Shown piece by piece: positions 1 to 10,279 of a stretch of DNA of 64,000 nt. Origin of the DNA: Eutreptiella sp. 'Long Island Sound 2002'. Lineage: Eukaryota; Euglenozoa; Euglenophyceae; Eutreptiales; Eutreptiaceae. Both the position numbers and the translations under genes were made by a program. The stretch covers positions 73,766,687-73,830,686 of the forward strand of contig OZ038382.1 of the NCBI GenBank assembly GCA_964036045.1. The letters run 5' to 3'. How positions within the stretch are numbered: position 1 is the stretch's first letter; every line of letters begins with the position of its first letter. The notes below the pieces were generated by a model that was not told where the DNA came from, did no database searches, and worked only from the letters and a program-made list of their open reading frames with translations.

Positions 1-190
1 GTCTGCTCAAACAAGTAAAATCGGAATCAAATTGAAGTTGTCACATACACTACTGTCAACAACAGGTGTGCAATTGCTTTCCAAACAGGGGGGTCTGTGT
101 TTTCTGTGGCGCCTTTTCTCCTTGGGGGGGGGGGGGAGGGAGGCTGGAAAGCACCCGATAGTGGGGGGGGGGCAGGGGGGGGGGGGAAAT
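1..190. other. Left edge, G-homopolymer-rich, no gene seen
   Basis: Contains long G runs at about 124-137, 164-174 and 176-186. Open frames on both strands here are only products of proline/glycine low complexity. No start, splice or family signal is visible. It may be the outer part of the hAT element whose gene begins at 325, but no terminal inverted repeat could be identified. Confidence 0.5.
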
Positions 191-236
191 GCGATTCGCA
201 TTTTTTCGCATTTTCCGCATTTTTTTTCGCATTTTC
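191..236 (+). repeat. CGCATTTT motif array, 4 copies, upstream of the hAT gene
   Basis: Four direct CGCATTTT(T)n motifs lie in about 45 bp. A similar run of seven lies downstream of the gene at 2744-2832, in the same orientation. Arrays of short motifs near both ends are typical of subterminal transposase-binding regions of hAT elements; that function is inference. Confidence 0.6.
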
Positions 237-324
237 TGGGCAGGTCCCTTAGTGTAATGTTCAAGAGGATACATTCAAGTGGCATTGTGTAGTTCAACTA
301 AAGGGTAGTTTTGTAGTCAAGTCA

Positions 325-2173
325 GTGTTTGCATACCTTCCCAACACCGCCACTTTTGTTTGTTACATGGCTCCTTTTCCCTTAGACATGTCACATGCTA
401 TGCCCTCCCATTGCCCTCCTTCTGAGCCCACATCTGATGATGGAAATAGCCCACCCCGCCGCAAAGTACGTGGTAAGGGGAGAGGTGGTGCCGGCGCAAA
501 GTATTGCACCATGGGCCCTGGGAAGCGGAAGGAACAATTCCCTGGCCATCCCCTGAGTCTCCGCACCAATGATCTTGGTATTGAAGTACTATGGTGCGAT
601 GCGTGTGGATGCCCCGTGAGCCACACAACGAAGAGCACAGTCCAATGTCATTTGGACTCCAAAAAGCACCAGGTGGCCGTTGAGACTATGCAGAAGAGGG
701 AGAAGGCACGGGTCGAGCGCCGCCTAGAGGCAGAGGCAGATGCTCTACCTCATAAAGCCGCAATGAGGCAGCCCAGCCTACAATCCGTTGTGGCGTCATG
801 CAACGACAAGAACAAGGCCGCTGATGATACGGTCTTTGCCTTCGCCGGTGCCGGCATCCCGTTGGACAAGCTGGATCACCCCCTTGTGCGTGCTTGGTTG
901 CAGAAGTACACCACCATTGCCGGTTGCTTGCCGCAAGGCAGCTCTGACTTCCCCAAAGTCAACGGCCAGCGTGTGCTTGACGGGCACCGAGGAGCAATTC
1001 ACAAGAAGACTGCCGACCGCAACACCACACTACTTTTTGATGAGTGGACAGATGAACGCGGGGTGCCCGTTCTTGCAATTATTGCCCATGTTGGAGGCCG
1101 GTTGAAGTTCTGCATCGACGTTGCTTTCCTCGAGGGCAAGGGTCCGCAGCGGGGTGTGGAGCACAAAGAGATCGCGGGTGCCCTTCTGAGCTCCTTAGCC
1201 ACTGCGCAGATTCATCCAGACCGCATCAACTTTGTCATTTCCGACGAGGGAAGCACCGTGGTCGCCGCTGCAAAGCACGTGTTGCAGCATGTTTGGAGGA
1301 ACGCCCGGTGGTTTTTGTGTTGGAGTCACAAGCTAGCTGGCATTGGTGACATCCTCCGGAAGCACGATGTGTTCTCCATGATCAATCTTCTTTATCGCTC
1401 ATCTTCTCTGGTTAAAGTACCAATGCATTCTGCCCGCCGACGCCGCTGGCGAGAGCGCTCTGGCTTGGAGACGGTCCCTCCCAATATTGGAGATACGAGA
1501 TGGACATCGTGGCGAGATGGTGCTGATTGGTATTGTGAAAATTGGGAGGCGTGGAAGGACTTTGTGGTTCTGGATGCTGGAAAGACGAAGCGCAACGAGG
1601 AGAATTTGTCCCTTATGCATGAGATTCATGATTGCATCACGAAGCAAGGAGTGAATTGTGTCGTGCGGTTGGCTTTCATCACGGATCACACTTCCGTGCT
1701 CATGGCTGCCATCAAGTATCCGCCGGAAATTGTTTGGTGTGATGGAGGAGATGCTCAATGCGTTGAAGAATCGCTTCGAGAAGGAGGCTGAACAACTTGA
1801 GTTCTTCCAGCAGCTGCGTGTGCTCAACCCACGCAACCTCAGTGACATGGATACAAACTTGTCCTCCTACAAGTCGCTGAAGCTGGATGAAGTTCCTGGC
1901 GTCCAAGAGGAGTGGAATTTGTACCGCAAAACGGAGTTCCGGAACATCAACAACGGTGATGAACTTCTTGCATGGTGGGAGAGTCGGCCAGACTCCCTTT
2001 TCAAGGAGGCGGTGTTGTTCTTGATCACCATCCCTACCAGCAGTGGGGCAGTGGAGAGGTTCTTCTCGCAAGCTGGCAACGTCTCCAAGAAGCAAAACAA
2101 GTTGTTGAATCAGATGAGGCGATTGGCTTTTATGGCGCGCTTCAACTTGGATGTCGAAGGGCGCCTTGTATAG
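325..2173 (+). pseudogene. hAT-family transposase, broken by one frameshift
   Basis: Two overlapping frames make up one transposase. Frame 1 (325-1791) has a basic N-terminus, then a CGGBP1-like C2H2/BED-type finger (Cys near residues 91 and 94, His near 108 and 114). A helix with the CGGBP1-like motif GIPLDKLDHPLVRAWL follows at about 175-190. Next come the DUF659-like catalytic region (LLFDEWTDERG near 235, VISDEGS near 305) and a C-W-S-H motif (FLCWSHKLAGI). Frame 2 (about 1720-2173, ending TAG) carries the hAT C-terminal dimerisation domain (IPTSSGAVERFFSQAG). The switch lies near 1717-1750 and behaves as a single-base frameshift; no GT-AG intron is evident there. hAT enzymes excise and reinsert DNA and leave 8-bp duplications. 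The gene appears inactive but recently so, because both halves are well preserved. Confidence 0.85.
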
Positions 2174-2177
2174 TGTA

Positions 2178-2510
2178 GCTTCCGACAGCCGCCAACGTAT
2201 ACCTACGGGCGGTTAAGCTATCCAACTAGGGGCGAATAGTCGGGGGCAACGAACCGCGAAACGCATCGATACGCCAAGCTCACTGGACTGGGCACCCTGT
2301 GGGCTTGGGAAGGCTTCCGACAGCCGCCAACGTATTTGTACGGGCGGTTAAGCTATCCAACTAGGGGCGAATAGTCGGGGGCAACGAACCGCGAAACGCA
2401 TCGATACGCCAAGCTCACTGGACTGGGCACCCTGTGGGCTTGGGAAGGCTTCCGGCAGCCGCCATTGTATTCTTACGGGCGGTTAAGCTATCCATTGAGG
2501 GGCGAATAGC
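2178..2510 (+). repeat. 135-bp tandem repeat, about 2.5 copies
   Basis: Copies start at 2178, 2313 and 2448 (exact 135-bp spacing). The first two differ only near the CGTATACC/CGTATTTG segment; the third diverges after about 2505. Each copy has a short stem (CCGCC pairing with GGCGG across about 10 nt) and an ACTA...TAGT palindrome, so the unit could fold as RNA. It sits directly after the hAT stop codon and before the stem-loop unit at 2631. Confidence 0.8.
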
Positions 2511-2630
2511 CGGTTGCTTCAATGGGGTATGGGGTGGAGGCAGTATTGGGGCTCTGCTGCTTCTTGCCGAGGGTGTAACGCCCCTCCTCCTAAACCACAG
2601 TAGAAGGGTGAGACTTCCCTACCACGCTTT

Positions 2631-2694
2631 GCATGTTGAGCCGGGGCCGTAGTCTTCACATTGATGGAGCGATGGTGTCAACAGATCAACATGC
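2631..2694 (+). ncRNA. Candidate structured RNA unit, copy 1
   Basis: A 9-bp closing stem pairs GCATGTTGA (2631-2639) with TCAACATGC (2686-2694). Inside are the conserved stretch GAGCCGGGGCCGTAGTC, a 5-bp hairpin (2654-2658 with 2665-2669) and GGTGTCAA. The same unit recurs at 14547-14612, where the closing stem keeps full pairing through two compensatory changes. That supports selection on RNA structure. It matches no RNA family I know (not tRNA, 5S, U1-U6, SRP or hammerhead). It could be the tail of a SINE-like or transposon transcript. Confidence 0.45.
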
Positions 2695-2743
2695 GTCTTG
2701 ATAAACATAGGGGTTTTGGGAGTCCTATAGCATTTTAGCAAAA

Positions 2744-2832
2744 CCGCATTTTATGCCGCATTTTTTCTCGCATTTTCCGCATTTTTTCCGCATTTTTCCG
2801 CATTTTTTTCCAATCCCGGCGACCGCATTTTT
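2744..2832 (+). repeat. CGCATTTT motif array, 7 copies, downstream of the hAT gene
   Basis: Seven direct CGCATTTT-type motifs separated by 1-9 T, C or other bases, in the same orientation as the array at 191-236. With that array it brackets the hAT gene. Confidence 0.6.
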
Positions 2833-3050
2833 CCCCCCCCCCTGGGGGGGATGGGTGGGGGGGGGGGGGATGGGTGGGGGGGGGTTTCCTCTGAAGAAGT
2901 TGGTGTGGACAATGGCAGGGGAGGGGGGCATTGGACCCCTAGACCCACCTCCAGTACATAAGAATATCAGACATCTTCGTGGACAGACCGCACACAAAAC
3001 ATCCCTTATCAGACATCAGACATCAGACCTTGTACACATAGCTGGTAAGG
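2833..3050. other. C/G homopolymer tracts, no gene seen
   Basis: C run followed by G runs with ATGGGTGGGG repeats (2833-2885), then about 160 bp of ordinary sequence containing a CAGACAT triplication near 3010-3026. No coding support. Confidence 0.5.
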
Positions 3051-3154
3051 CCCGCCGTACGCTGTCCGGCGGCGGGAGAGGGTCCATGCGCCCGCTAGCA
3101 ACATTCAGCTGTAAAGCTGACCCCGGTGTTCATCCCGCTGGAGTGGCCCTCTCC
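3051..3154. other. Cluster of nested inverted repeats (possible structured RNA)
   Basis: CCCGCCG (3051-3057) pairs with CGGCGGG (3070-3076). GGAGAGGGTCC (3075-3085) pairs with GGCCCTCTCC (3145-3154) with one bulge and encloses a perfect hairpin CAGCT-GTAA-AGCTG (3106-3119) with a GNRA-type tetraloop. I could not assign it to a known RNA family. Confidence 0.3.
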
Positions 3155-4621
3155 TAAAGCCGACAACGGATGCTGTTAGAAACGAACCGGAGGCATATTC
3201 CTGAACTACTAGTCGGTCCCTACAAAATTTATTATTGCAGATTTTTTTCGTGGCCAGACTCCGGATCTCTGGTCCAAAATCGGTGCGCACTCGTGACCAG
3301 TGACATTACCGATCTTTGTTTGGGCCTGTCCAACTCAGCCCCTAGCTAGAGGACAACAATTAGCCTTAAGACCACTGATGTGAACGGTTTTAAACCCCAT
3401 ATGCTGTTGTGAAATGGCTTTTTCGCAACATGCACGAATCACTGTGCTGCGGCACCGATCGTCGTTTTCCGCGATCAGGATGTGAGACGCCGAGGTTTTG
3501 AACTCATTTTCGTGTTGAGCGTCAAATACTACCCAAATTTACCTTTTGATTTATCAAAATTGGAGCCGGTAGGCGAAGGTGTAGGTTGCAGTTTTGATAC
3601 AGCTGGCTCGATTAGGTCATTTTGGCCTGTTTAGTAGGCCCATTGCAGCGTAACCACGAGGCTCTAGCAACAAACCAAGTGGCATTCCAACTCCATTTGC
3701 ACCGAAATGATGTGAAAAGCATTAAAGTTGACCCCTCCAGCCTCTTCTTGATGCTTGGAATAAGGGTACAAAAGTTGAAACAAGGGGTACTCAGGTGAGT
3801 TCATATGTCTCCATTTTACAACTTTGTCAAAGTGCTGTATCCCGGCCTAGAGATTGAACCTTTGTGTACGGTAGTCCCATATGGGTCCCATGGGACGGGG
3901 ATAAGCAATGGTACGTCCCTATGGCCTCCATAGAGAGCACAGTGAGCCAGGGGGGGGGGGGGGCGACAAAAAATTCACCCCGGCCGGCTAATTTTGAAAC
4001 CAGTAGGGGGCGGACAAGTGTCCCGGTTGAAAAAAAACAACACCCAAAGTTGAAAATTTTCCCGGTTGGGTGGGGTGTTTTCGGGACCGATGTTGGGGTT
4101 GAAAAACTGCATGTTAGTGGCGCAAAGTCAATCGCCCCCGAGTGATTGTGGCATTGGAGGTCCACGTGGAGGGTTCATTAAACAAGGTAATTTTCCCTAA
4201 GCTTGGGAGCTTAGAGCTGCCACTGCCGCTATGCCGCAATCCAGAGATCCCCTGTTTCGGCAGTACGCTCCTTTTTTTTCTTCGTGGTCACCGCCCAAAC
4301 AGGGGGCCTCGGGGACGCCGTCAACACTTGTGCGTCTTGCTCATACGTTGTTCGTCTTTTCCGAAGTGGGCTTGGGCTGTCTGGGTAGACACGTGGTTAA
4401 TGGGAAGGTCAAGGACCGATTCAGGTTCCACATCTCCAAAAAAGTTGCCCGAATGTTTCTTCGTTGTGCTGATTTGTGCTTTGCTGGAGTGTGACCGGGC
4501 TATGTGGTTGTACCCATGGCCCTTGGGAGCTCCTGGACGGCGCGATAGTGCGAGCCTTGCCGTTGGACCTCCTCCTCCCCGTTTTTGTTGCACATACAAT
4601 AAAACTTTCCACTTCCTCACG
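3155..4621. other. About 1.5 kb without a supported gene
   Basis: Contains a G run (about 3950-3963). The motif GGACAAGTGTCCCGGTTGAA followed by an A run at 4012-4037 recurs at 14927-14950 with one mismatch, so it is a dispersed repeat fragment next to a G-rich tract in both places. A nominal open frame from 4142 is not supported until the ATG at 4622. Confidence 0.4.
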
Positions 4622-6489
4622 ATGGCTGATATGCGTGCACCTCCCCCCTCCTTGCCTCCAATGAACTTTGCCGCAGCGTGGCGTAACCGCGACATCCCGA
4701 CAAAGAAGTGGCGGTGCCTCTGTGGCAAGGTCCTGCCCATAGCGAAGACCCCAGAGAGCAAGGCATTTAGCATCCAGTGCTCGGGTACCTGGCCTAACGA
4801 CTGGGTGCGGTACGGCAAAGTCGTGGCGGACTTTTTTCAGGGTAGTGTCGGCGCACATACCCCCCTACTGAGCATGCTCATCCGCGTAGACAAGCATCCG
4901 CATCTCCTAGGGGCTGTCCGGCTCGCGTCTACATTGCCTGCAGCTGGTGCAGCCGTTGTAGCAGAGCTCGGGCCCACTCTCCAGGTGCCAGACCTAGATG
5001 TAGATTCCGCAATGGAGATGGATATTCACCTTGACGCTCCGATTCTTCTTCGCGAGCGCAAGTTTTCCTGGGGTTCTCCCTAGGCAAGCCCCCACCCTGC
5101 AGCAGCTGCGGCGCATGTACCCCGTCATGCCGAGCACCTACGAGAAGTCGCCCTGGGAGTTCTGCGACCGCCGAGGGCTATTCGCTTTGGATTGCCGCAC
5201 AGATGGTCGTTGGGACGACATAGCGGGCCGCCATGGCCCCTGTCTGCCGTGCCTGGATTTGCCATGCGGGGAGCATGCGGCTAGGCTGAACAGCTGGATA
5301 AACACTGCCAATGGGTCCAAAGGACACAGAGCCCCGAGACCGGCAAAGGCCCCATGTCTTGTCCTGCCGCCTCAACGAGACCAATGACAAGGGGTACATT
5401 GCCCACGAGACCGCGGGCCAGTTGCAGGAGGACCTGCACAAGTTCCGGCGGCGGTGCGAGACCTACAAGGCGCTCGCTGTTGCCATTGCGGAAGACGACC
5501 GTCCGCTTGCTGGCCGTCGTGCAGCACGGCTTTTGCAGGCCTCGTGGGCTCCCGCCAAAGTGCTGGGGCACCTCTGCGATGCATGGAGCGTGCAATCTTG
5601 GCATGCCCAAAACAGGGATGCTGCCGCGCTAGCAGCCTTCGGCGTTGGGGGGCCCAAGCCGTTGCAAGCATTGAACAACGCTGGGTACCTGCTCAGCTAC
5701 GACACGGGCCGAAGGCACGTCGAGGGAGCCCCCCGTTTTCGTCCGAACGAACTGCCAAGTCTGCCCTGGCTGCTAGAGGCCCTAGGCCACATCCCGGGTT
5801 GCCAGGCGTGGCATCTGTGCATCGAGAAATCCATGTGGAGGACTTCATCACTGTCTCTCGCGAGGCACTCGCTGTTGGATTTTGCGCTACGTGTTGCCGG
5901 CACCCCATGCCGTTCGCTAGTGGTGCTGATGTTGAGGCTCTGGCACAACGGCCGGAGCAGGATCCAGATACATACCACGCCGCCAACCAGGCGACGGTGG
6001 TGTTTCTTGCTCCTCATACAGATGAGGGGTGCTCTGCCATCCCTCTCTGGGATCCCCATCCGCGGAAGGTTCAAGGCGGAGCATTGCCATGCTGTTCGGA
6101 AACACATGGCGGAGTTGTGCGGCAATGCTGCATTTCGGGAGAGCCACGGTTTTCTCCTGTACGCAGATACGGACGGTGATGCACGGCGGCCCCGTGAGAT
6201 GCAAGGTGCACCCTATGCAGATGGTGCTAGCACCCTTTCCTGGATGCCTGAGATTCCACACATTCCATTCCAAGCGGATGAGTTCAGAATGTGTGGGAAC
6301 TTCGACCCCCCCCCCAACTTGATGAAACGGGTGTCCCACCCGTTTGGGGGGACTTCCCTTATTTTCCGGGGTGAGTTGTCTTATGGTGTGCTGCAAGAGC
6401 GGCATAACCATTGTGACGACCCCAAGCTTGTCCTGCCCCCCCTGCCACCTGACGAACAAGAGTTTGAGCCCGCGTTTGACATCCTATAA
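4622..6489 (+). pseudogene. Degenerate unrecognised coding region, part 1
   Basis: Protein-like sequence runs through at least three frames. 4622-5083 (153 aa, starting MADMRAPPPSLPP) contains a CLCGK segment and a tryptophan-rich stretch. It overlaps a second frame (about 5060-5387) with Cys-rich SPWEFCDRRGLFALDC and CLPCLDLPCGEHAARL. That overlaps 5311-6489 (392 aa, ending in an acidic EFEPAFDIL), and a third frame around 5800-6180 also looks coding (FCATCCRHPMPFASG). Codon-like composition and paired Cys motifs suggest a once-intact gene of more than 600 codons, now broken by several frameshifts. I do not recognise the family. A decayed transposon or viral-like gene is possible, but no catalytic signature was found. 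Confidence 0.4.
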
Positions 6490-6504
6490 TCCAGGGCTGC
6501 TATA

Positions 6505-7555
6505 GGCCGCACAGCCCCGGACAACCTTAACCTGCCGCCCCCTCTGGTGCATGCTGCCGGCGACGCCGTTGCTTTGGGTACGGCACGAGCAATATTCATA
6601 GAGGAGGGGTTGTATAACACAGAGCAGTCGCCAACGGTAGCGCATCTAATCGAGCTTCGGTGTCAACCATTCCGGAATTGCTGGTACTTGCATTTCGTGC
6701 GCACAGACGGCGTTCTTGGTGATTGCCGCCTTTTTGTAGTGGCTCCCTAAAAACGGGCATGGTGCACAAAAATTTTTCGCATGTCTGTGTGGCAACCAGA
6801 GGGCGAAGGACGGCTTTTGCCTTGTGAGGGCATTGGTGATCGACCGCAACTGCTCGGGGGCTGAGCTGGCAGTACGGTTGTTGGCTACAATGGTTGTAGC
6901 CGCAATCTACAGCCGCCAACCGCCCTGGCAGCAGAAGCAGTCTCGCTATTCATCCATTGACCGTGCGTGGCCGCGCCACTACACGGTGGACATGGACATC
7001 AATCGGGAAGACCTGCCCTCGGTGTGCCAGAGGTCTGCCGACAAGGCTTCGGATGTTGTCCGTTTGTGGTGGCCCGGTTAAGCATACCCTAACCCTAAGG
7101 AGGGTAACTTTTTCCAACCGTTCGGGGAGGGCCTTTTGCATGTTGACCCCGATCATATATGGACAACTCCAGGGGATAATGGGGGTGGGGAAACATCATA
7201 CGATGTGGATACGCGCGCTGAGCTGTTTTGGGAAGCTCAAGGGGGGCGTATTGTGTATCAGGGGCGGGACATCCATATTATGAGTGCAGTAAATCTGCGC
7301 ATCAACGGGAAGCATGTCCGGCGGTCAAATGACCGCCTTGCCAGGACCGCCGGCATCCCAGCTGTCATGGGGGTCCTGGAGCCCACAATGGGCACGGCTC
7401 AGTTGTGGAAGGGCTGCCCGTTTGTGGCAATTTCGAACGTGACAGGGCAACCACCACAAAGTGCGCCTTTTTGCTCACGGTTTCCTCTGCACTCATTGGG
7501 GGGCGGAGTGTCGCTGACCCCTCCCATCAGGACCTTGCAACGGGAGGGGGCTTGA
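6505..7555 (+). pseudogene. Degenerate unrecognised coding region, part 2
   Basis: Continues the decayed gene style in separate frames. One piece spans about 6520-6750 (VRTDGVLGDCRLFVVAP at its end), one about 6800-7081 (contains RPRHYTVDMDINREDLPSV-type sequence, ends TAA), and one about 7100-7555 (DPDHIWTTPGDNGGGETSYD and RIVYQGRDIHIMSAVNLRI). The pieces read as globular protein, not low complexity, yet none has a recognisable domain. Spacing suggests either introns plus frameshifts or simple decay. Confidence 0.35.
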
Positions 7556-7611
7556 CCAAGGTTGAAGGGACCTGAGGCGGGCAGAGGCACGGGATCAGGA
7601 TTTCGTACCGG

Positions 7612-8868
7612 GTGACTCCTCGTCCTCGGAATCCTCCTCCTATGAGGGGTCGTCCAATGGGTCTGCCTAGGGCGGGGGGGGCGCGCACTGACCTAAAGGC
7701 GTGCCAGTCCTCTGCTGCGCCATCACGGGTAAGTAGGAATCTTTCCCAAGCGTCTGCAAGCCAAAGGGAACCGTCGCCGGCTCGGTCTACTCTAGTACTA
7801 GTTGTTGGGCTCGCCTCCCACCCCCACCCACGTGTGCTCGCCCACCCCCACGCCGACGGCCTGCCAAGTAGGCATCTGGCACCCGTGACCCTCTCTTTTC
7901 AGCACGGCACGTCATCCAGCCCCCTTAGCTTGGCCTTGTCAGTCCCCTCCAGCCCTTCATGCCGGGACCAGGAATGCGGCCGGAGGGATCTGCCGGAGCT
8001 CCTGCTGTTTGGAGACCAACCCCCATCGGCGCCGTGGGACTCTGATGCAGACGGAGTCTCAGCAACTAGCTTCGCCCCAGCCTCCATTGCTAACACTGCA
8101 CCCTCACCCCTTTCATCTAGCCGCGCACGAACAACCTCTCCGACGATAGTGAATCCTCCGCCCAAACCCCACGTTTCCTCAACTCCATACCAGGTAGCCC
8201 TAGCCGTGGAGGAGGGCCTGATGTCTAATGCCGTGCCACCACCATCCCCCCCACAACCCCCCAAGTACGTACCCAAAGACCCCCCCACCCCCTCCAATCC
8301 CACTGTTCACGGGCCCTACAGTGCCAAAACACTGCAGCTCATCCGGGACATTCACGGGGGTGGGGTTCAGTATTTTGTAGACGGGATGCTGAACCGCCGA
8401 GCGATGTATCGGTTTGCGGTTCAGCGGCTCAAGAAAAACCCCCTGCGGGTGTGGCAGGAGGGAATGCGAATTACCCGTTCGCAGTTCCTCGGCAGGGACG
8501 AGGAGCATGCAGCAGTGGTGCTTGAAATCCTCTGTGCTACCCCGAAACACCCCCGTATCCGCAAGCCGCCCCCACGACGTTTGCCTCGGCCACCGCCTTC
8601 TCCAGCGAGTGATCAGGTGGCAATGACCTAGTATAGCAGGCACCGCCGTTTCTCACCGCTCCCACTGGCTCCCGCCCCAAACCGGCCTTGCCCCACCCCG
8701 CAGTTTGGTTCGTTGCTCCCTGCGCAAGCCCCCAGCAGCGAGCCTCTTAGTCCGCCCCCCCCACCGCAAAGGCCCAAATTTGGGTCATTGCTCGCTGCAC
8801 AAGCCCCCCCGAAGCGACCCCGATCTTCTGCGAGACGTTCCAATTTGCAGCTCTTCGGTAATGCCTGA
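7612..8868 (+). pseudogene. Pro/Ser-rich protein gene with an internal UAG, unrecognised
   Basis: The frame opens near 7612. It encodes a long Pro/Ser-rich region, then a compact helical segment (about residues 235-310, from SAKTLQLIRDIHGGGVQYF to AAVVLEILCATPKH), and reaches TAG at 8629-8631. The same frame stays open beyond that stop to TGA at 8866-8868. The extension holds two copies of an FGSLL(P/A)AQAP motif (8701-8741 and 8775-8811) and a basic tail. Conserved repeats after the stop argue that the UAG is a recent nonsense change. The region directly follows the decayed coding segment at 4622-7555 and may belong to the same element. Function unknown. Confidence 0.35.
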
Positions 8869-8899
8869 GGAAGTGGATCTTAACGGTGTTTTTCAACAC

Positions 8900-10245
8900 C
8901 ACTAGCCAGTCGGGCAGAACTGAAAATTCCTGCACTGCTAACTAATGGTACTTGACGGAATGTGCCCGGCCAACAGGTAAGTCATGGATGTATCACGCCC
9001 TTCCGTACACCCCAGGGGGCGCCGCAGCCACTGCAAAAGGAATCGGGGCCATTGGGGACGGGCACTCGGAGAACCGTGAGGGACAAGTTCAACGCTTTGG
9101 GGGGTTTCTTGCCTTTTTTTGCTTGCCATGCATCGATTTGGTAGAATGAAAACCCCTACATTGGTGGCTGATGGCATTTGAAGTGTTGTGATCTGCTAGT
9201 GGGGAGTTCAAGTTGAAGTGAGGGCATTATGTGTACCCCAGGGGGCGCCGCAGCCACTGCAAAAGGAATCGGGACCATTGGGGACGGGCAGTCGGAGAAC
9301 TGTGAGGGACAAGTTTGACTTTTTGGGGGGTTTCTTGCCTTTTTTTGCTTGTCATGCATCCAATTGGTAGCGTCAAAACCCCTGCACTTCTGAGTGATGG
9401 CATTTGAAGTGTTGTGATCTGCTAATGGGGAGTTCGGGTTGAAGCGAGGGCATTATGTGTACCCCAGGGGGCGCCGTAGCCACTGCAAAAGGAATCGGGA
9501 CCATTGGGGACGGGCACTCGGAGAATTGTGAGTGACAAGTTGGACGCTTTCGGGGGTTCATTGCCTTTTTTTGCTAGCAATGCATCCCGGTGGTAAAGTG
9601 AAAACCCCTGCACCGCTAACTGATGGCATTTGAAGTGTTGTGAGCTGCTAGTGGGGAGTTCAAGTTGAAGTAAAGGCATTATGTATACCTCAGGGGGCGC
9701 CACAGCCACTGCAAAAGGAATCGGGACCATTGGGGACGGGCACTCGGAGAACTGTGAGGGACAAGTTCGGCGTTTTGGCGGGTTTATTCTCTTTTTTCAG
9801 CTTGCCATGAATCCTGTTCGTAGAGTGAAAACCCCTGCACTGGTGACTGATGGCATTTGAAGTGTTGTGATCTGCTAATGGGGAGTTCAAGTTGAAGTGA
9901 GGGCATTATGTATACCCCAGGGGGCGCCGTAGCCACTTCAAAAGGAATTGGGACCATTGGGGACGGGCACTCGGAGAACTGTGAGGGACAAGTTCGACGC
10001 TTTGGCGGGTTTATTGCCTTTTTTTGCTTGCAATATATCCAGTTGGTAGAATGAAAACCCCTGCACTGCTGAGTGATGGCACTTGACGTGTTGTGACCTG
10101 CTAATGGGGAGTTCAAGTTGAAGTGAGGGCATTATGTATACCCCAGGGGGCGCCGCAACCACTGCAAAAGGAATTGGGACCATTGGGGACGGGCACTCGG
10201 AGAACTGTGAGGGACAAACTCGACGCTTGGGCCTTTTTGCCTGCT
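8900..10245. repeat. 226-bp tandem repeat, 6 copies
   Basis: The marker GGGGGCGCC recurs at 9015, 9241, 9467, 9693, 9920 and 10146 (226 or 227 bp apart). Each unit also contains a TGCAAAAGGAATCGGGACCAT-like block, a TTTTTTTGCTTG block and a GAAAACCCCTGCA block. Open frames across it shift by one base per unit and are not genes. It interrupts the decayed coding sequence on either side. Confidence 0.9.
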
Positions 10246-10279
10246 TCTGTGTAAACACATGTATTGCTGACAAGCAAGG

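Noticed and set aside
8629-8631. UAG possibly reassigned to an amino acid, since several frames here continue past UAG
   Set aside because: Other decayed frames are broken by TGA, TAA and frameshifts as well, and the hAT gene itself ends at UAG, so ordinary decay explains it.
8900-10245. CRISPR-like array
   Set aside because: Units are near-identical over their whole length with no variable spacers, and the context is eukaryotic.
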